From Streptomyces mangrovisoli (GTDB lineage Bacteria; Actinomycetota; Actinomycetes; Streptomycetales; Streptomycetaceae): 64,000 bases of DNA. The notes beneath the pieces are model-generated. The model was not told the origin of the DNA. It ran no database searches and saw only the letters and a program-made list of their open reading frames with translations. The position numbers and the translations under genes are program-made. Below are positions 36,932 to 45,572 of the stretch, in pieces (the stretch's first letter is position 1; every line of letters begins with the position of its first letter). The DNA is taken from NCBI RefSeq assembly GCF_000974985.2, contig NZ_LAVA02000119.1, positions 1 through 64,000 of the forward strand, read 5' to 3'.

Positions 36932-37228
36932 GATCGTTTTCCCTCCCTGTGCATCCCCCCGGAGGACACAGACTGCCAAATGCCGTGGCCGGTGCGGAAG
37001 CTGGGGCGTGAGACACGCCAGCGTCCCGACGGCCCGTCACGAGGGGGTGACGGCTGGTCACGCAAGTGGAGGGCCGGTGACCCGTGTCGCCGTACCGCAT
37101 AGGCTGTCGGCACCGCGATCCATGCGGTCAACGCGTTGGAGACAGTCGATACGGCCCGAACTACGCCAGAGGTGGTCATCGCGGATGGCGCACACGGTCC
37201 GTACAGAGTGCCGCAGGGGGCAACCGTC
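36932..37228. promoter_or_regulatory. divergent control region of the toxin/immunity locus
   Basis: These 297 bp separate the two arms. TAGGCT at 37100-37105 is a candidate -10 box for the plus arm. The reading frames through the region have third-position GC of only about two-thirds and are unlikely to be coding. No terminator is seen, so both arms probably start here. Confidence 0.5.
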
Positions 37229-38248
37229 ATGACGTCAGGTCGGCTCGGGCTGGGAACGCCTCCCGGCGGCCAGGCCGGGGGGCAAGCCGCGCCGCCGAAC
37301 GCGGCGTACTCGGGGCAGGTCGTGCACTTCCCGGACCCGGTCCGGGCGGCCAGGCATCCCAGGGGGGTGCGGGTCGACGAGCGCGGGTATCCCGATTTCT
37401 CGCCGTACGCGCGTGCGGCGGCGGAGATCGCGGAGCCGCCGGAGGGTTTCGGGGTCGACGAGCTGCGGCTGACGGACTACGTGTCGGCGAACGCGGCGCT
37501 CGCGGCGGCCGGTCACGAGTTGTGGGACACGATCGCGAGTGTGGCGACGCCGCACGGCTGGACGTGGCATCACGTGGTCGGTTCGCGGCGTCTGGAGCTG
37601 GTGCCGGTCGAGGTGAAGGCGTTGCTGCGGCATCACGGTGGCATCGCGTCCGCGAACGTCGATCAGGCCAAGCGGGGGACCCGGCCGCTGCAGGAGACGC
37701 GGCCGGCGCACTTCGGGCTGCCGAAGTCGGCGGTGGCGGTGACCGAGCAGCAGATTCTGGGGGTCGAGGAGGATCTCGGCTACCGGCTGCCGGGTGCCTA
37801 CCGTTCCTTCCTGAAGGCCGCCGGTGGTTGCGCGCCCGTCGGGACGGCGTTGTACGCGGAGTTGGGGCTGTTGCTGGACCAGCCGTTCTTCACGGTGCGT
37901 GAGGAGGCGGCGGTCAACGACCTCGTCTATGTCAACAAGTGTCTGCGCGACCATCTGACCAAGGACTATCTGGGCATCGGTTTCGTGCAGGGCGGTCTGC
38001 TCGCGGTGAAGGTGCGGGGCGAGGGCGCCGGTTCGGTGTGGTTCTGTGCCTATGACGACGTGCGGGACGCGGATCCGGCGTTGCCGCAGGCGGAGCGCGT
38101 GGCGCGGCTGTTGTTGCCGTGCGGCGAGGACTTCGACGTCTTTCTGTCCCGGCTGGCCGGTTCTCCGCCGGAGTTGGAGACGGTGGCGAATCTGATGGTG
38201 GACGGCGGCTTCGCCCGGTCCGTCCCGGTCACCGCGGTGGGGGAGTGA
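37229..38248 (+). CDS. WHH-type HNH nuclease domain fused to a SUKH (SMI1/KNR4) domain
   Basis: The protein has 339 residues. The first half ends in a toxin-nuclease-like block: GYPDFSPYA at about 54-62, WTWHH at 111-115, LVPVEV, and HHGG at 135-138. This is the WHH branch of the HNH/EndoVII fold, except that the His expected between VP and HHGG is Lys. The second half (about 164-305) is SMI1/KNR4-like: AVTEQQILGVEEDLGYRLPGAYRSFLKAAGG. A nuclease-like and an immunity-like domain therefore lie in one chain. ATG 37229 follows CAGGGGGC. A TTG at 37136 is possible, but the added codons have poor third-position GC. The next gene starts eight bases on. Confidence 0.78.
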   Translation: MTSGRLGLGTPPGGQAGGQAAPPNAAYSGQVVHFPDPVRAARHPRGVRVDERGYPDFSPYARAAAEIAEPPEGFGVDELRLTDYVSANAALAAAGHELWDTIASVATPHGWTWHHVVGSRRLELVPVEVKALLRHHGGIASANVDQAKRGTRPLQETRPAHFGLPKSAVAVTEQQILGVEEDLGYRLPGAYRSFLKAAGGCAPVGTALYAELGLLLDQPFFTVREEAAVNDLVYVNKCLRDHLTKDYLGIGFVQGGLLAVKVRGEGAGSVWFCAYDDVRDADPALPQAERVARLLLPCGEDFDVFLSRLAGSPPELETVANLMVDGGFARSVPVTAVGE

Positions 38249-38255
38249 GCTGAGC

Positions 38256-41243
38256 ATGGTGACGTTCGCGCAGGCGCAGGAGCGCGCCGAGGAGTGGATC
38301 AACGGTGACGTGCCCTCGTACCAGCACCGTGAGGTGCGGGTGCGGGAGTTCGATCTGGGTTTCGTCGTGTGGGCCGAGGACCGGGCGGACGGGCCGCGGT
38401 CGGACGGGGGCGGTCAGCGGCTGGTGATCGCGCGGGACAGCGGTGAGGCGACGCTGTGGCCCGCGCTGCCGGTGGGTGAGGTGATCCGCCGGTACGAGGA
38501 GGAGTACGGCCGTCCCGACGATGTCGACGACGCGGTGGCCGCGCCGGCGCCGGTGCGGGTGGATCTGAATCAGACGTCCTTCCTGTTGTCGCCGCCGGAG
38601 TGGTTGCAGGAGGCGGCGGACAAGCTGGGTATTCCGGATCGGCGGGGCGGGGAGCGTACGTCGGGGGGTTCGGCGGGTGTGTCCGCCGGGGCTTCCGCCG
38701 GGGGTTCCGGGGCTGCTGGGGCTTCGGGGTCTTCCGCGGCTTCCGCGGGGGGTGCTTCCGGGGCCGGTGTTTCCGACGGGGCCGTGGTGCAGGGCGGGTC
38801 GGGGGCCGGTGAGCCGGCAGCCGGCGGGCTTGCGGCCGGCGGGCTCGCGGAGACGCGGGCGGGGGTGCCGTTCGGGGCCGAGGAGATCGCGGACGCGGTG
38901 CCGGCCGGTGTGCCGTCGCCGGGGTCGCCCGGGAGCGGCACGGCGTGGCCGCCCGCCGCGGCGGGGGTTCCGGAGGGGGCGACTCCGTGGACGGGTACGG
39001 ACACCAGCGGGGACGCGGGTGACGACCGTTCGGTGCCGCTGCCCGCGACCGTGTTCGCGCCGCCGCTGAGCGACGCGGGCGACGGTCCCTCCGACGCGTT
39101 GTCGGACGCCAAGACGGCGCTGATCTCGGGCGGGAGCCAGCTGCCGCCGACGGCGTTCGCGCCGGCGCTCGACGACTCGCGCACGCCGGGCGTGCAGGGT
39201 GCGCCCGGGGCGCACGGCGTCCCGAACGCGCCTGGGGCGCAGGGTGTGCCTGGCGCGCCGGGCGTGCAGGGTGGTGCGCCGGGGGCGCCCGGAGTTCCGG
39301 GTGCGCCGGGTGGTCCTGGCATGCCCGGTGGTCCTGGTACGCCGCCGCACGGCGCGTACCAGAGCAGCACGCCCCCTCCCGCGCCGTCAGCGCCGCAGGG
39401 GCACACGCCCCCGCCCCCGCCGCCGTACGGCTACCCGCCGGCGCCCGGCCCGCAGCAGGCGCCGTCCTACGGCTACCCGCACGCCCCGGGCGACCCCGGT
39501 ACGCCGGGCGCGCCGGGCGGTCCTTCCGCCGAGCGCCGGCTGTCGCCGCACGCCGAGGACATCGCCGACGCCGCGACGAGCAAGGCCCCGCCGCCTCCGC
39601 GCGCGCGGCGCGGTGGTGCGGGCGCGCCGCCCCCGCCGCCTCCGCCGGTGCCCGGCGTGCCCGGCGCGCCCCAGGGGAGTGCGCCCCCGGCGCCTCCCGT
39701 ACCGGGTGCGCCCGCGGGGGGCTATGTGCCGACCCAGATGGTGTCGTCGCTCGGTCCCGACGGGCCGCTTGTGCAGGGTGGCCCCGGCGCGCCGCAGCCT
39801 CCGCACGCCCCCGGGATGCCGGGTGCGCCCGGTGTGCCGAACCCGCCCGGCGGCGCGGGCAACGACCACTACGCCGCCACGATGCTCGCGAACCCGGGCC
39901 CGGTGGGACCGCCCGGCGCGCCGCAGCCTCCGGGCGCCCCCGGAGTGCCGGGTGCGCCGGGGGCGCCCATGGCTCCGGGCGCGCCCCTGCCGCCCGGGAT
40001 GCCGGGCGCGCAAGGTCCCGCGGGCGGCGCGCCGGGCGCCGTGCACCACGCGGAGACCATGCTGGCCGGGCCCCCGGTGGGCGCCCCCGGCGCGTTCCCG
40101 CAGGCCCCGAACATGCCCGGAGCGCCTGGTGCGCCCGTGTATCCGGGTGCTCCCCAGCCCGCGCCGCCCGGCCCGGTGCCGATGGGGGCCGTGCCTCCGG
40201 GTGCGATGCCGCCGCCCGGGCAGCAGATGCCCGGTGCGCCGTCGGCGTACGGCTATCCGCAGCCGGGGCAGCCGACCGTCGGCCCGGGGTATCAGGCCGT
40301 GCTGCGCTACCGCGCGCAGGACGGTTCGGAGCAGCAGCTGATCCGGCGCTCGGCGCCGGGCACGCCGCACCCGGAGTGGCAGATCTTCCACGAGCTGCGC
40401 GGCATGAACGTGCCGCCGGACCAGGTGCTGGAGCTGCACACTGAGCTGGAGTCGTGCGCGCTGCCGGGCGCGTACTGCGCGCGGATGATCCGTGAGCAGT
40501 GGCCCCAGGCGCGCATCGCGAGCATCGCGCCGTACGGCACGGACCACGCGAGCCGGCAGCAGGGGATGCAGCAGCTGCTGGCCCACCAGGGCGAGTTGCA
40601 CCAGGTCGCGGACGGCCCGGCCCGGCAGGCGCCGGTGCGCGCGCCGCTGCAGCCGGTGCACCCCGCCCCGCCGATCCCCCCGGAGGGCATCGCGCAGGAG
40701 CTGGCGGCGGCGTTCGGGCCGGGCGTGTTCCGGTTCGAGCAGGCGGCGGTGTCCCGGCAGGGCGTGCCGCCGGTCGTCGCGCACATCCTGGTCGCGGCGG
40801 GTCTGCCGGTGGACATGGGGCCGTTCTTCTGGGCGCAGGCCCAGCCCGGCCGCCCGGTGCCGACGCTGGCGGAGCTGGCGCAGGAACGCGGGGTGCAGCC
40901 GTCCGCGGACGCGGGCTCCTACCTCGTCATGGGCACCGACTTCGGCAAGGCGCTCTGCGTGCAGTACGGCACGGCGAACATCGTCGCGGTGCCGGTGGAG
41001 GCGGGGCCGGGCGGTGCCGCGGTGCCGCCGCAGTTCGTCAACACCGGGCTGCCCGAGTTCGCCCGCTGCCTGGCGCTGCTGGGCCGGATGTGGCGGCTGC
41101 GCTACGGCCTGAACCAGGAGCAGGCCGGCCGCTGGACGGTGGACTTCCAGGCGCAGCTCGCCGCCCTCGACCCGGCGGCGCTCGGTTCGCCGGAGAGCTG
41201 GTGGTCGGTGCTGCTGGAGCAGATGTGGGACGGCCTGCTGTGA
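38256..41243 (+). CDS. immunity-linker-deaminase-SUKH-4 multidomain protein
   Basis: The protein has 995 residues. Residues 1-90 look like a YrhB-type immunity domain (RAEEWINGDVP ... VVWAEDRAD ... LPVGEVIRRYEEEYG). Residues 125-670 are a Gly/Pro/Ala linker with collagen-like G-X-P runs. A deaminase-like domain lies at about 678-790 with HTE at 728-730 and C734-ALPGAY-C741, resembling the XOO_2897-type toxin deaminases. The last 190 residues resemble SUKH-4 (YLVMGTDFGKALCVQYGTANIVAV ... FVNTGLPEFARCLALL). There is no signal peptide or membrane segment. It lies eight bases after the nuclease-SUKH gene, so the pair is one operon. Domain calls are by eye; the linker and the two ends are clear. 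Confidence 0.78.
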   Translation: MVTFAQAQERAEEWINGDVPSYQHREVRVREFDLGFVVWAEDRADGPRSDGGGQRLVIARDSGEATLWPALPVGEVIRRYEEEYGRPDDVDDAVAAPAPVRVDLNQTSFLLSPPEWLQEAADKLGIPDRRGGERTSGGSAGVSAGASAGGSGAAGASGSSAASAGGASGAGVSDGAVVQGGSGAGEPAAGGLAAGGLAETRAGVPFGAEEIADAVPAGVPSPGSPGSGTAWPPAAAGVPEGATPWTGTDTSGDAGDDRSVPLPATVFAPPLSDAGDGPSDALSDAKTALISGGSQLPPTAFAPALDDSRTPGVQGAPGAHGVPNAPGAQGVPGAPGVQGGAPGAPGVPGAPGGPGMPGGPGTPPHGAYQSSTPPPAPSAPQGHTPPPPPPYGYPPAPGPQQAPSYGYPHAPGDPGTPGAPGGPSAERRLSPHAEDIADAATSKAPPPPRARRGGAGAPPPPPPPVPGVPGAPQGSAPPAPPVPGAPAGGYVPTQMVSSLGPDGPLVQGGPGAPQPPHAPGMPGAPGVPNPPGGAGNDHYAATMLANPGPVGPPGAPQPPGAPGVPGAPGAPMAPGAPLPPGMPGAQGPAGGAPGAVHHAETMLAGPPVGAPGAFPQAPNMPGAPGAPVYPGAPQPAPPGPVPMGAVPPGAMPPPGQQMPGAPSAYGYPQPGQPTVGPGYQAVLRYRAQDGSEQQLIRRSAPGTPHPEWQIFHELRGMNVPPDQVLELHTELESCALPGAYCARMIREQWPQARIASIAPYGTDHASRQQGMQQLLAHQGELHQVADGPARQAPVRAPLQPVHPAPPIPPEGIAQELAAAFGPGVFRFEQAAVSRQGVPPVVAHILVAAGLPVDMGPFFWAQAQPGRPVPTLAELAQERGVQPSADAGSYLVMGTDFGKALCVQYGTANIVAVPVEAGPGGAAVPPQFVNTGLPEFARCLALLGRMWRLRYGLNQEQAGRWTVDFQAQLAALDPAALGSPESWWSVLLEQMWDGLL

Positions 41244-41302
41244 GCCGTCCCTGACGGCTCCTCGCGGCGGCCGTGCCCGACCGCCGCCGACATGTGCGAC
41301 GA

Positions 41303-41339
41303 GGGCCGCGTCCGGTCACCCGACCGGGCGCGGCCCTTT
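41303..41339 (+). terminator. strong terminator of the toxin/immunity plus arm
   Basis: GGGCCGCGTCCGGTC (41303-41317) pairs with GACCGGGCGCGGCCC (41322-41336), with one wobble, a 4-base loop and a following TTT. Confidence 0.8.
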
Positions 41340-41501
41340 CGTATGCCCGCTCGCGCGCCTGAACGGCCGCGTGGGCCGTGACCTTCCTGCGGAGTGTCGC
41401 GTCATGAACACTTACGTCCTATCCATCAAGATGTGCGCGAGATCATCCTATGCATCATCATTTCGTGCTTTTCGCGTCTTTCGATGGAGAGGGGTCCCAG
41501 G

Positions 41502-42389
41502 ATGAGTGGCGCACCGGTGTCTCCGTACGGCTTCCGCGTGGTGCGTGGGCGCGGTTACCACCCCGGCCGGGTGGACGCGTTCGCCGCGGCGCTCTGCGAG
41601 GACCGCGACGCCGCCTGGGAGCGGGCCGCGCGGCTGACCGTGCTGGCCAAGGAGATGGAGGCCGAGGCGGACCGGCTGCGCGCGGCCGTCGCGCGGCTCG
41701 CGCCGCAGTCGTACGACACCCTCGGTGAGCGCGCGCAGCGGTTCTTCGGCCTCTGTCAGGAGGAGGCGCAGGCGCTCGAGGAGGGCGCGCGGCAGCAGGC
41801 GCAGCGCTGTGTGGAGGGGGCGCGTGAGCGTGCGGAGAGCGTGCGGAGTGCCGCGCAGGCGCACGCGGACGGCGTGCGCGCCGAGGCGGAGGAGCGCGCC
41901 CGGCAGCGCCTGCTCGCGGCGCGCGCCGAGGCCGACGAGGTGCGCGTCAGCGCCCGGCGCGCGGTGAAGGAAGGGCGCGGGGAGGCCTTGGCCGCGCTCC
42001 GTGAAGTGCGCCTGCGCACCGGTGCGATGCTCGACGAGCAGCAGAACGAGCACGCGCGGCGGTGGGCGGAGGCGGAGCGTGAGGCCGCCGAGCGCGCCGC
42101 CGCCCTGGAGGCGCACCACACCGAGCGCGCGGCGCGCGCCGAGGCCGCCCTCGCCGACGCCGGGCGCGCCCTGGCCGAGGCGGAGACGTCGGGCCGCCGT
42201 CGTCAGGAGGAGGCTCGCGCGCGTGCCGCGGAGATCCTCGCGGACGCCCGGCTGCGCCAGGACCGCATCGCCCGGGAGACCGAGCGGGTGCTGCGCGAGC
42301 ACGGCGAGACCTGGGACGTCGTACGCGCGCAGATGGACGACGTACGCGACGACCTGTCTGCTCTCACCGGCGGCGCGGTCGTCGAGTGA
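41502..42389 (+). CDS. DivIVA/Scy-like coiled-coil protein (cellulose-binding-protein type)
   Basis: The protein has 295 residues. The N-terminus (YGFRVVRGRGYHPGRVDAFAAALCEDRDAAWERAARLTVLAKEM) is the short DivIVA-like module seen in Streptomyces coiled-coil proteins. The rest is almost entirely Ala/Glu/Arg coiled coil (AEAEERARQRLLAARAEADEVR and similar), ending in a short tail. Relatives such as Scy and FilP organise the hyphal tip and an intermediate-filament-like network. Whether this one does is inference. ATG 41502 follows GAGAGGGG. The frame runs 36 codons further upstream through a low-GC leader (41394-41500) that is not coding-like. Confidence 0.82.
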   Translation: MSGAPVSPYGFRVVRGRGYHPGRVDAFAAALCEDRDAAWERAARLTVLAKEMEAEADRLRAAVARLAPQSYDTLGERAQRFFGLCQEEAQALEEGARQQAQRCVEGARERAESVRSAAQAHADGVRAEAEERARQRLLAARAEADEVRVSARRAVKEGRGEALAALREVRLRTGAMLDEQQNEHARRWAEAEREAAERAAALEAHHTERAARAEAALADAGRALAEAETSGRRRQEEARARAAEILADARLRQDRIARETERVLREHGETWDVVRAQMDDVRDDLSALTGGAVVE

Positions 42390-42445
42390 CCCCCGGCGGC
42401 GCTGCCGTCGAGTGCCCCCTGGCGGGATCACCCCGCGGCCCCGGA

Positions 42446-42469
42446 CCGGCCGGTGGGTGACCCGGCCGG
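42446..42469. terminator. stem-loop between convergent genes
   Basis: CCGGCCGG (42446-42453) and CCGGCCGG (42462-42469) form an 8-bp stem with an 8-base loop. Confidence 0.45.
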
Positions 42470-42472
42470 CTG

Positions 42473-44083
42473 TCATCCGCCCCTGTGCAGGGCCCCCGCG
42501 AGGATCCGGCCCTCCACCGCCTCGTACTGGCGGCGCTGTTCGCGGGCCTTGCGGCGGCCGGAGGCCAGGGTCCCGAGCCAGCCGCAGGCGAAGCCGAACG
42601 GGATGGAGACGATGCCGGTCGTGGTGAACGGGAACCAGTTGAAGTCGGCGTGCGGGAAGGCCGCGGCCGCGGAGCCGGAGACCAGTTTCGTGCCCGGCAT
42701 CAGCGCCAGCACCGCGAGCGTGCCGCCGATGAGCGTGCACATGAGGCCCGCCCGGGTGTAGCGGCGCCAGAAGAGGCCGTAGACGAGTGCCGGGGCGAGG
42801 GCGGAGGCGCCCAGGCAGAAGGACAGGGTGATCAGCGGCTGGAGGCTGCGGTGCTGCACCAGGGTGGCCAGCAGGATCGCGGGTGCGCCCACCGCCAGGG
42901 AGGACAGCCGGGCGACGGTCATCTCGCGGCGCGGGGTCATGGGCGTGGCGCGGGCCGTGAAGACGTCGTGGGCGAGGGAGTTGGCGCAGGCGAGGATCAT
43001 GCCGGCGACCGAGGCGAGCAGGGTCAGGAAGATGGCGGTGGTGACGGTGGTGAAGAGGAAGGTCTCGCCGGCCGACACGTCGGTGCCGAACGCGGCCCGT
43101 GAGCCCAGAAGGTAGGCGGTGTTGCCCTGCGGGTCGGCCCGCGCGATCGCCGCCCGTCCGATCAGCGCCGTGGCGCCGAACCCGATCACGGTGATGACCA
43201 GTACGAACAGGGCGACGCAGGACACCGCCCAGGACATCGAGCGGCGGACCTGGCGGGCGTGCGAGGCCGTGTACATGCGCATGGTGACGTGCGGCAGGCA
43301 GGCGCCGCCGAGGACCACCGTCAGCTCCGAGCTGATCATGTCCAGCCGGGACCAGGGGCCGCCGCCGAACTGGAGCCCCGAGTGCAGGAACGCGGACCCC
43401 GCTCCGCTGCGGCCGGCCGCGGCGGCGAAGAGGGCGCCCGGGTTCCAGTCGTAGCGCCGGAGGATCAGGGCCGCGACGACCGCGCCCGACCCGAGCAGCA
43501 TCACGATCTTCAGGATCTGGATGACGGCGGTGCCCTTCATGCCGCCGATCGCCGCGTACCCGATCATGAGGGTGCCGAGGCCGACGATGCAGCCCGTCTC
43601 CAGCGAGTCGCCGGAGAAGCCGAGGATGAAGCCCATCAGCTGCCCGGTGCCCGCGAGTTGCACCAGCATCAGCGGGAGCAGCGCCGCGATGGTCACGACG
43701 CTCGTGGTGACGCGTACGCAACGGCCGGGCATACGGCGGGCCAGTACGTCCCCCATCGTGAACCGGCCCGCGTTGCGCAGGGGTTCGGCCAGCAGGAACA
43801 TCAGCAGCATCAGCGACAGCGCGGTGCTCAGCGCCAGGACGATGCCGTCGTAGCCGCACAGGGCGACGACGCCGCTGGTGGCGAGGACAGTGGCGGCGGA
43901 GATGTAGTCGCCCGCGATGGCCAGGCCGTTGCGCAGCGGGGAAAGGGAGCCGAAGCCGGTGTAGTACGCGTCGAGGTCGTCGCGGTCGGGCCCGGTCAGT
44001 ACGCACAGCAGCAGCGTGACGGTGGCCACGGCGCAGAACGCGATCAGGGACATGGCCTGCGCCGACCCGCTGAAGGCGGTCAT
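42473..44083 (-). CDS. sodium/solute symporter, ActP (acetate/pyruvate)-like
   Basis: The protein has 536 residues and about 13 membrane segments. SSS-family features include DAYYTGFGSLSPLRNGLAIAGDYISAATVL near the N-terminus and GYAAIGGMKGTAVIQILKIVMLL. Both are characteristic of the acetate-permease branch. The gene starts within the last codons of a DUF485 membrane gene (ATGA overlap), the standard DUF485-actP pairing (YjcH-ActP in E. coli). Substrate is therefore probably a short monocarboxylate, from family and context. It converges on the coiled-coil gene. Confidence 0.9.
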   Translation of the reverse strand: MTAFSGSAQAMSLIAFCAVATVTLLLCVLTGPDRDDLDAYYTGFGSLSPLRNGLAIAGDYISAATVLATSGVVALCGYDGIVLALSTALSLMLLMFLLAEPLRNAGRFTMGDVLARRMPGRCVRVTTSVVTIAALLPLMLVQLAGTGQLMGFILGFSGDSLETGCIVGLGTLMIGYAAIGGMKGTAVIQILKIVMLLGSGAVVAALILRRYDWNPGALFAAAAGRSGAGSAFLHSGLQFGGGPWSRLDMISSELTVVLGGACLPHVTMRMYTASHARQVRRSMSWAVSCVALFVLVITVIGFGATALIGRAAIARADPQGNTAYLLGSRAAFGTDVSAGETFLFTTVTTAIFLTLLASVAGMILACANSLAHDVFTARATPMTPRREMTVARLSSLAVGAPAILLATLVQHRSLQPLITLSFCLGASALAPALVYGLFWRRYTRAGLMCTLIGGTLAVLALMPGTKLVSGSAAAAFPHADFNWFPFTTTGIVSIPFGFACGWLGTLASGRRKAREQRRQYEAVEGRILAGALHRGG

Positions 44084-44589
44084 CGGGCGGCCCGCCGTTT
44101 CGCGTCGACCTCGGACTGTCTGCGGATGCGGTCCGCGAGCGGGTCGACGCGGCGGCGCGCGGTGCGTTCGTAGCGGGCGATCGCCAGGCAGGTGACGGGG
44201 ACCTGGAGCAGGGCGAGCAGCAGGCCGGTGGGCAGGCCGTCGGTGACCTCGCCGGTCATCAGGTCCGGCGCGAACGCGGACAGGACCAGGAACAGCGTGA
44301 AGTAGCCGAGCGCGGCGAGGGTGGCCGTGCGGCGCTGGCGGCGGTAGGCGCGGCGCAGGATCCGCAGGTCGCTGTGGTTGCCGAGGGGTGCCGGGCGGGG
44401 CTGCCGCCGTCGTTCCGGCCGCGGCGGCGGGGCCTGCGGGCGCCAGGGGTAGGTCAGTGTCTCGGGGACCGCCTCGGGTCGCGGCGGATACGGCGGTGGC
44501 GGGTACGGCGGTGGCGAGTGCGGGTTCGGCGGGTTCGGCGGTGGCGGGTACGGGTTCGTCGCGTATGGCGGTGACGCGTCGTGGTGCAT
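44080..44589 (-). CDS. DUF485 membrane protein with proline-rich N-terminus
   Basis: The protein has 169 residues. The first 60 are unusually Pro-rich (YPPPPNPPNPHSPPPYPPPPYP). The DUF485 core follows with DLRILRRAYRRQRRTATLAALGYFTLFLVLSAFAPDLM and a second membrane helix LPTGLLLALLQVPVTCLAIARYERTARRRVDPLADRIR. ATG 44589 follows AAGGAGCACCGGG. The stop overlaps the symporter start by four bases, so the two are translationally coupled. The Pro-rich tail is longer than in enterobacterial YjcH and might mediate protein contacts at the hyphal membrane. Confidence 0.88.
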   Translation of the reverse strand: MHHDASPPYATNPYPPPPNPPNPHSPPPYPPPPYPPRPEAVPETLTYPWRPQAPPPRPERRRQPRPAPLGNHSDLRILRRAYRRQRRTATLAALGYFTLFLVLSAFAPDLMTGEVTDGLPTGLLLALLQVPVTCLAIARYERTARRRVDPLADRIRRQSEVDAKRRAAR

Positions 44590-44891
44590 CCCGGTGCTCC
44601 TTGCGTGGCTCGGGTCCGGTGCGGACCGCAAGGGAGTTTGGGGGGGGTGTGCGAGCACGCAGGCTACTCGCAGGTATCCGGAATGCGCCGGGATTTCCCC
44701 AAACTGGCCGGTCGGTACGCGCTTACCGCGGCATTCCGGCACCGATCCGGACGGTTACCGCGATTAACTCGGACCTTTCGGGGGCCGGTCGGGGAGGTGC
44801 CGTACCGGGGTGGCGTGGTGAAGGGGCGCCGACGGCCGCCCCGCGGCGGCGAGTTCGGGGGTGCCGGGGCGCCGGTCCCGGTCACGCGGTG
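44590..44891. other. 302-bp intergenic region with paired TTACCGCG
   Basis: The region lies upstream of the DUF485-symporter operon. The word TTACCGCG occurs at 44723-44730 and 44755-44762, 32 bp apart (about three turns). No gene is evident and no promoter could be fixed. Confidence 0.35.
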
Positions 44892-45491
44892 TCAGCAGCG
44901 CTGCTCCGCCTTCTGCTTCAGCTCGACGAGCTGGACCCGCGCGTGGTCGAGGTCGCCGCGCCGCACGGTGTTCCGCGCGAACAGGAAGACGTACATCAGC
45001 TTGGGCCGGTGCGGGACCTGGGTCCACACCGTGCCGATCAGCTCCAGCGACTCCTGGAGCGAATCGCCGTCGTCCAGCGCGCTCTTCGGGTAGGCCGCGC
45101 GCACCTGGGCGAAGGTCGAGCCCGCGCCGATGCCCTCCGGGGTGTGCACGTTGTCCGCGGTGAGATAGGTGATGCCGAGCTTGCCGGACCAGCCGACGGT
45201 GATGCCGTTCGTGCCGGTGTCCGACATGCACGAGCCCACCGACTCCTCGCGGCGCTTCCACTCGCCCGTCGCCTCGGCCTGGTCGAGGGTCATCCCCACC
45301 CTCAGCTTCGAGAGTCCGTCGGGTCCGAGCACGCGCGGGGGCGGTGTGCTGTGCACGACGCTGATGCCGGGCAGGCTCCCGCCGGCGTCGTCCCCCGAGC
45401 CGATCGCGGGCGCGCAGCCCGCGAGCAGGACGGCGGCCGCGGCACCGGCCGTGGCGGTGAGGACGCGGGTGCGGGCGGCGTGTGCGTTCAT
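44892..45491 (-). CDS. putative lipoprotein of unknown function
   Basis: The protein has 199 residues. The N-terminus MNAHAARTRVLTATAGAAAAVLLAGC is a lipoprotein signal with lipobox LLAGC, so the mature protein starts at Cys26 and is anchored on the outside of the membrane. The body is compact, with SKLRVGMTLDQAEATGEW resembling the start of small SmpA/BLIP-like domains, and a single Cys pair (SCMS and the C-terminal Cys). I do not recognise a specific family. It stands alone on the minus strand 81 bp after the MFS gene. Confidence 0.75.
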   Translation of the reverse strand: MNAHAARTRVLTATAGAAAAVLLAGCAPAIGSGDDAGGSLPGISVVHSTPPPRVLGPDGLSKLRVGMTLDQAEATGEWKRREESVGSCMSDTGTNGITVGWSGKLGITYLTADNVHTPEGIGAGSTFAQVRAAYPKSALDDGDSLQESLELIGTVWTQVPHRPKLMYVFLFARNTVRRGDLDHARVQLVELKQKAEQRC

Positions 45492-45572
45492 GTGTTCCCC
45501 CTGTGAGACCGCTGGGATCCTAGGGGAGCCGGAGGAGGCGCGGTGGGGGATTTCCGGGCGACGGGCCGCTGA

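Noticed and set aside
37136..37228. TTG at 37136 as start of the nuclease-SUKH gene
   Set aside because: The 31 added codons have only about two-thirds GC at third positions versus over 90 percent downstream, and a purine-rich ribosome site precedes ATG 37229.
41394..41501. N-terminal extension of the DivIVA-like gene
   Set aside because: Low-GC sequence with atypical codons; a strong GAGAGGGG site precedes ATG 41502, where family similarity begins.
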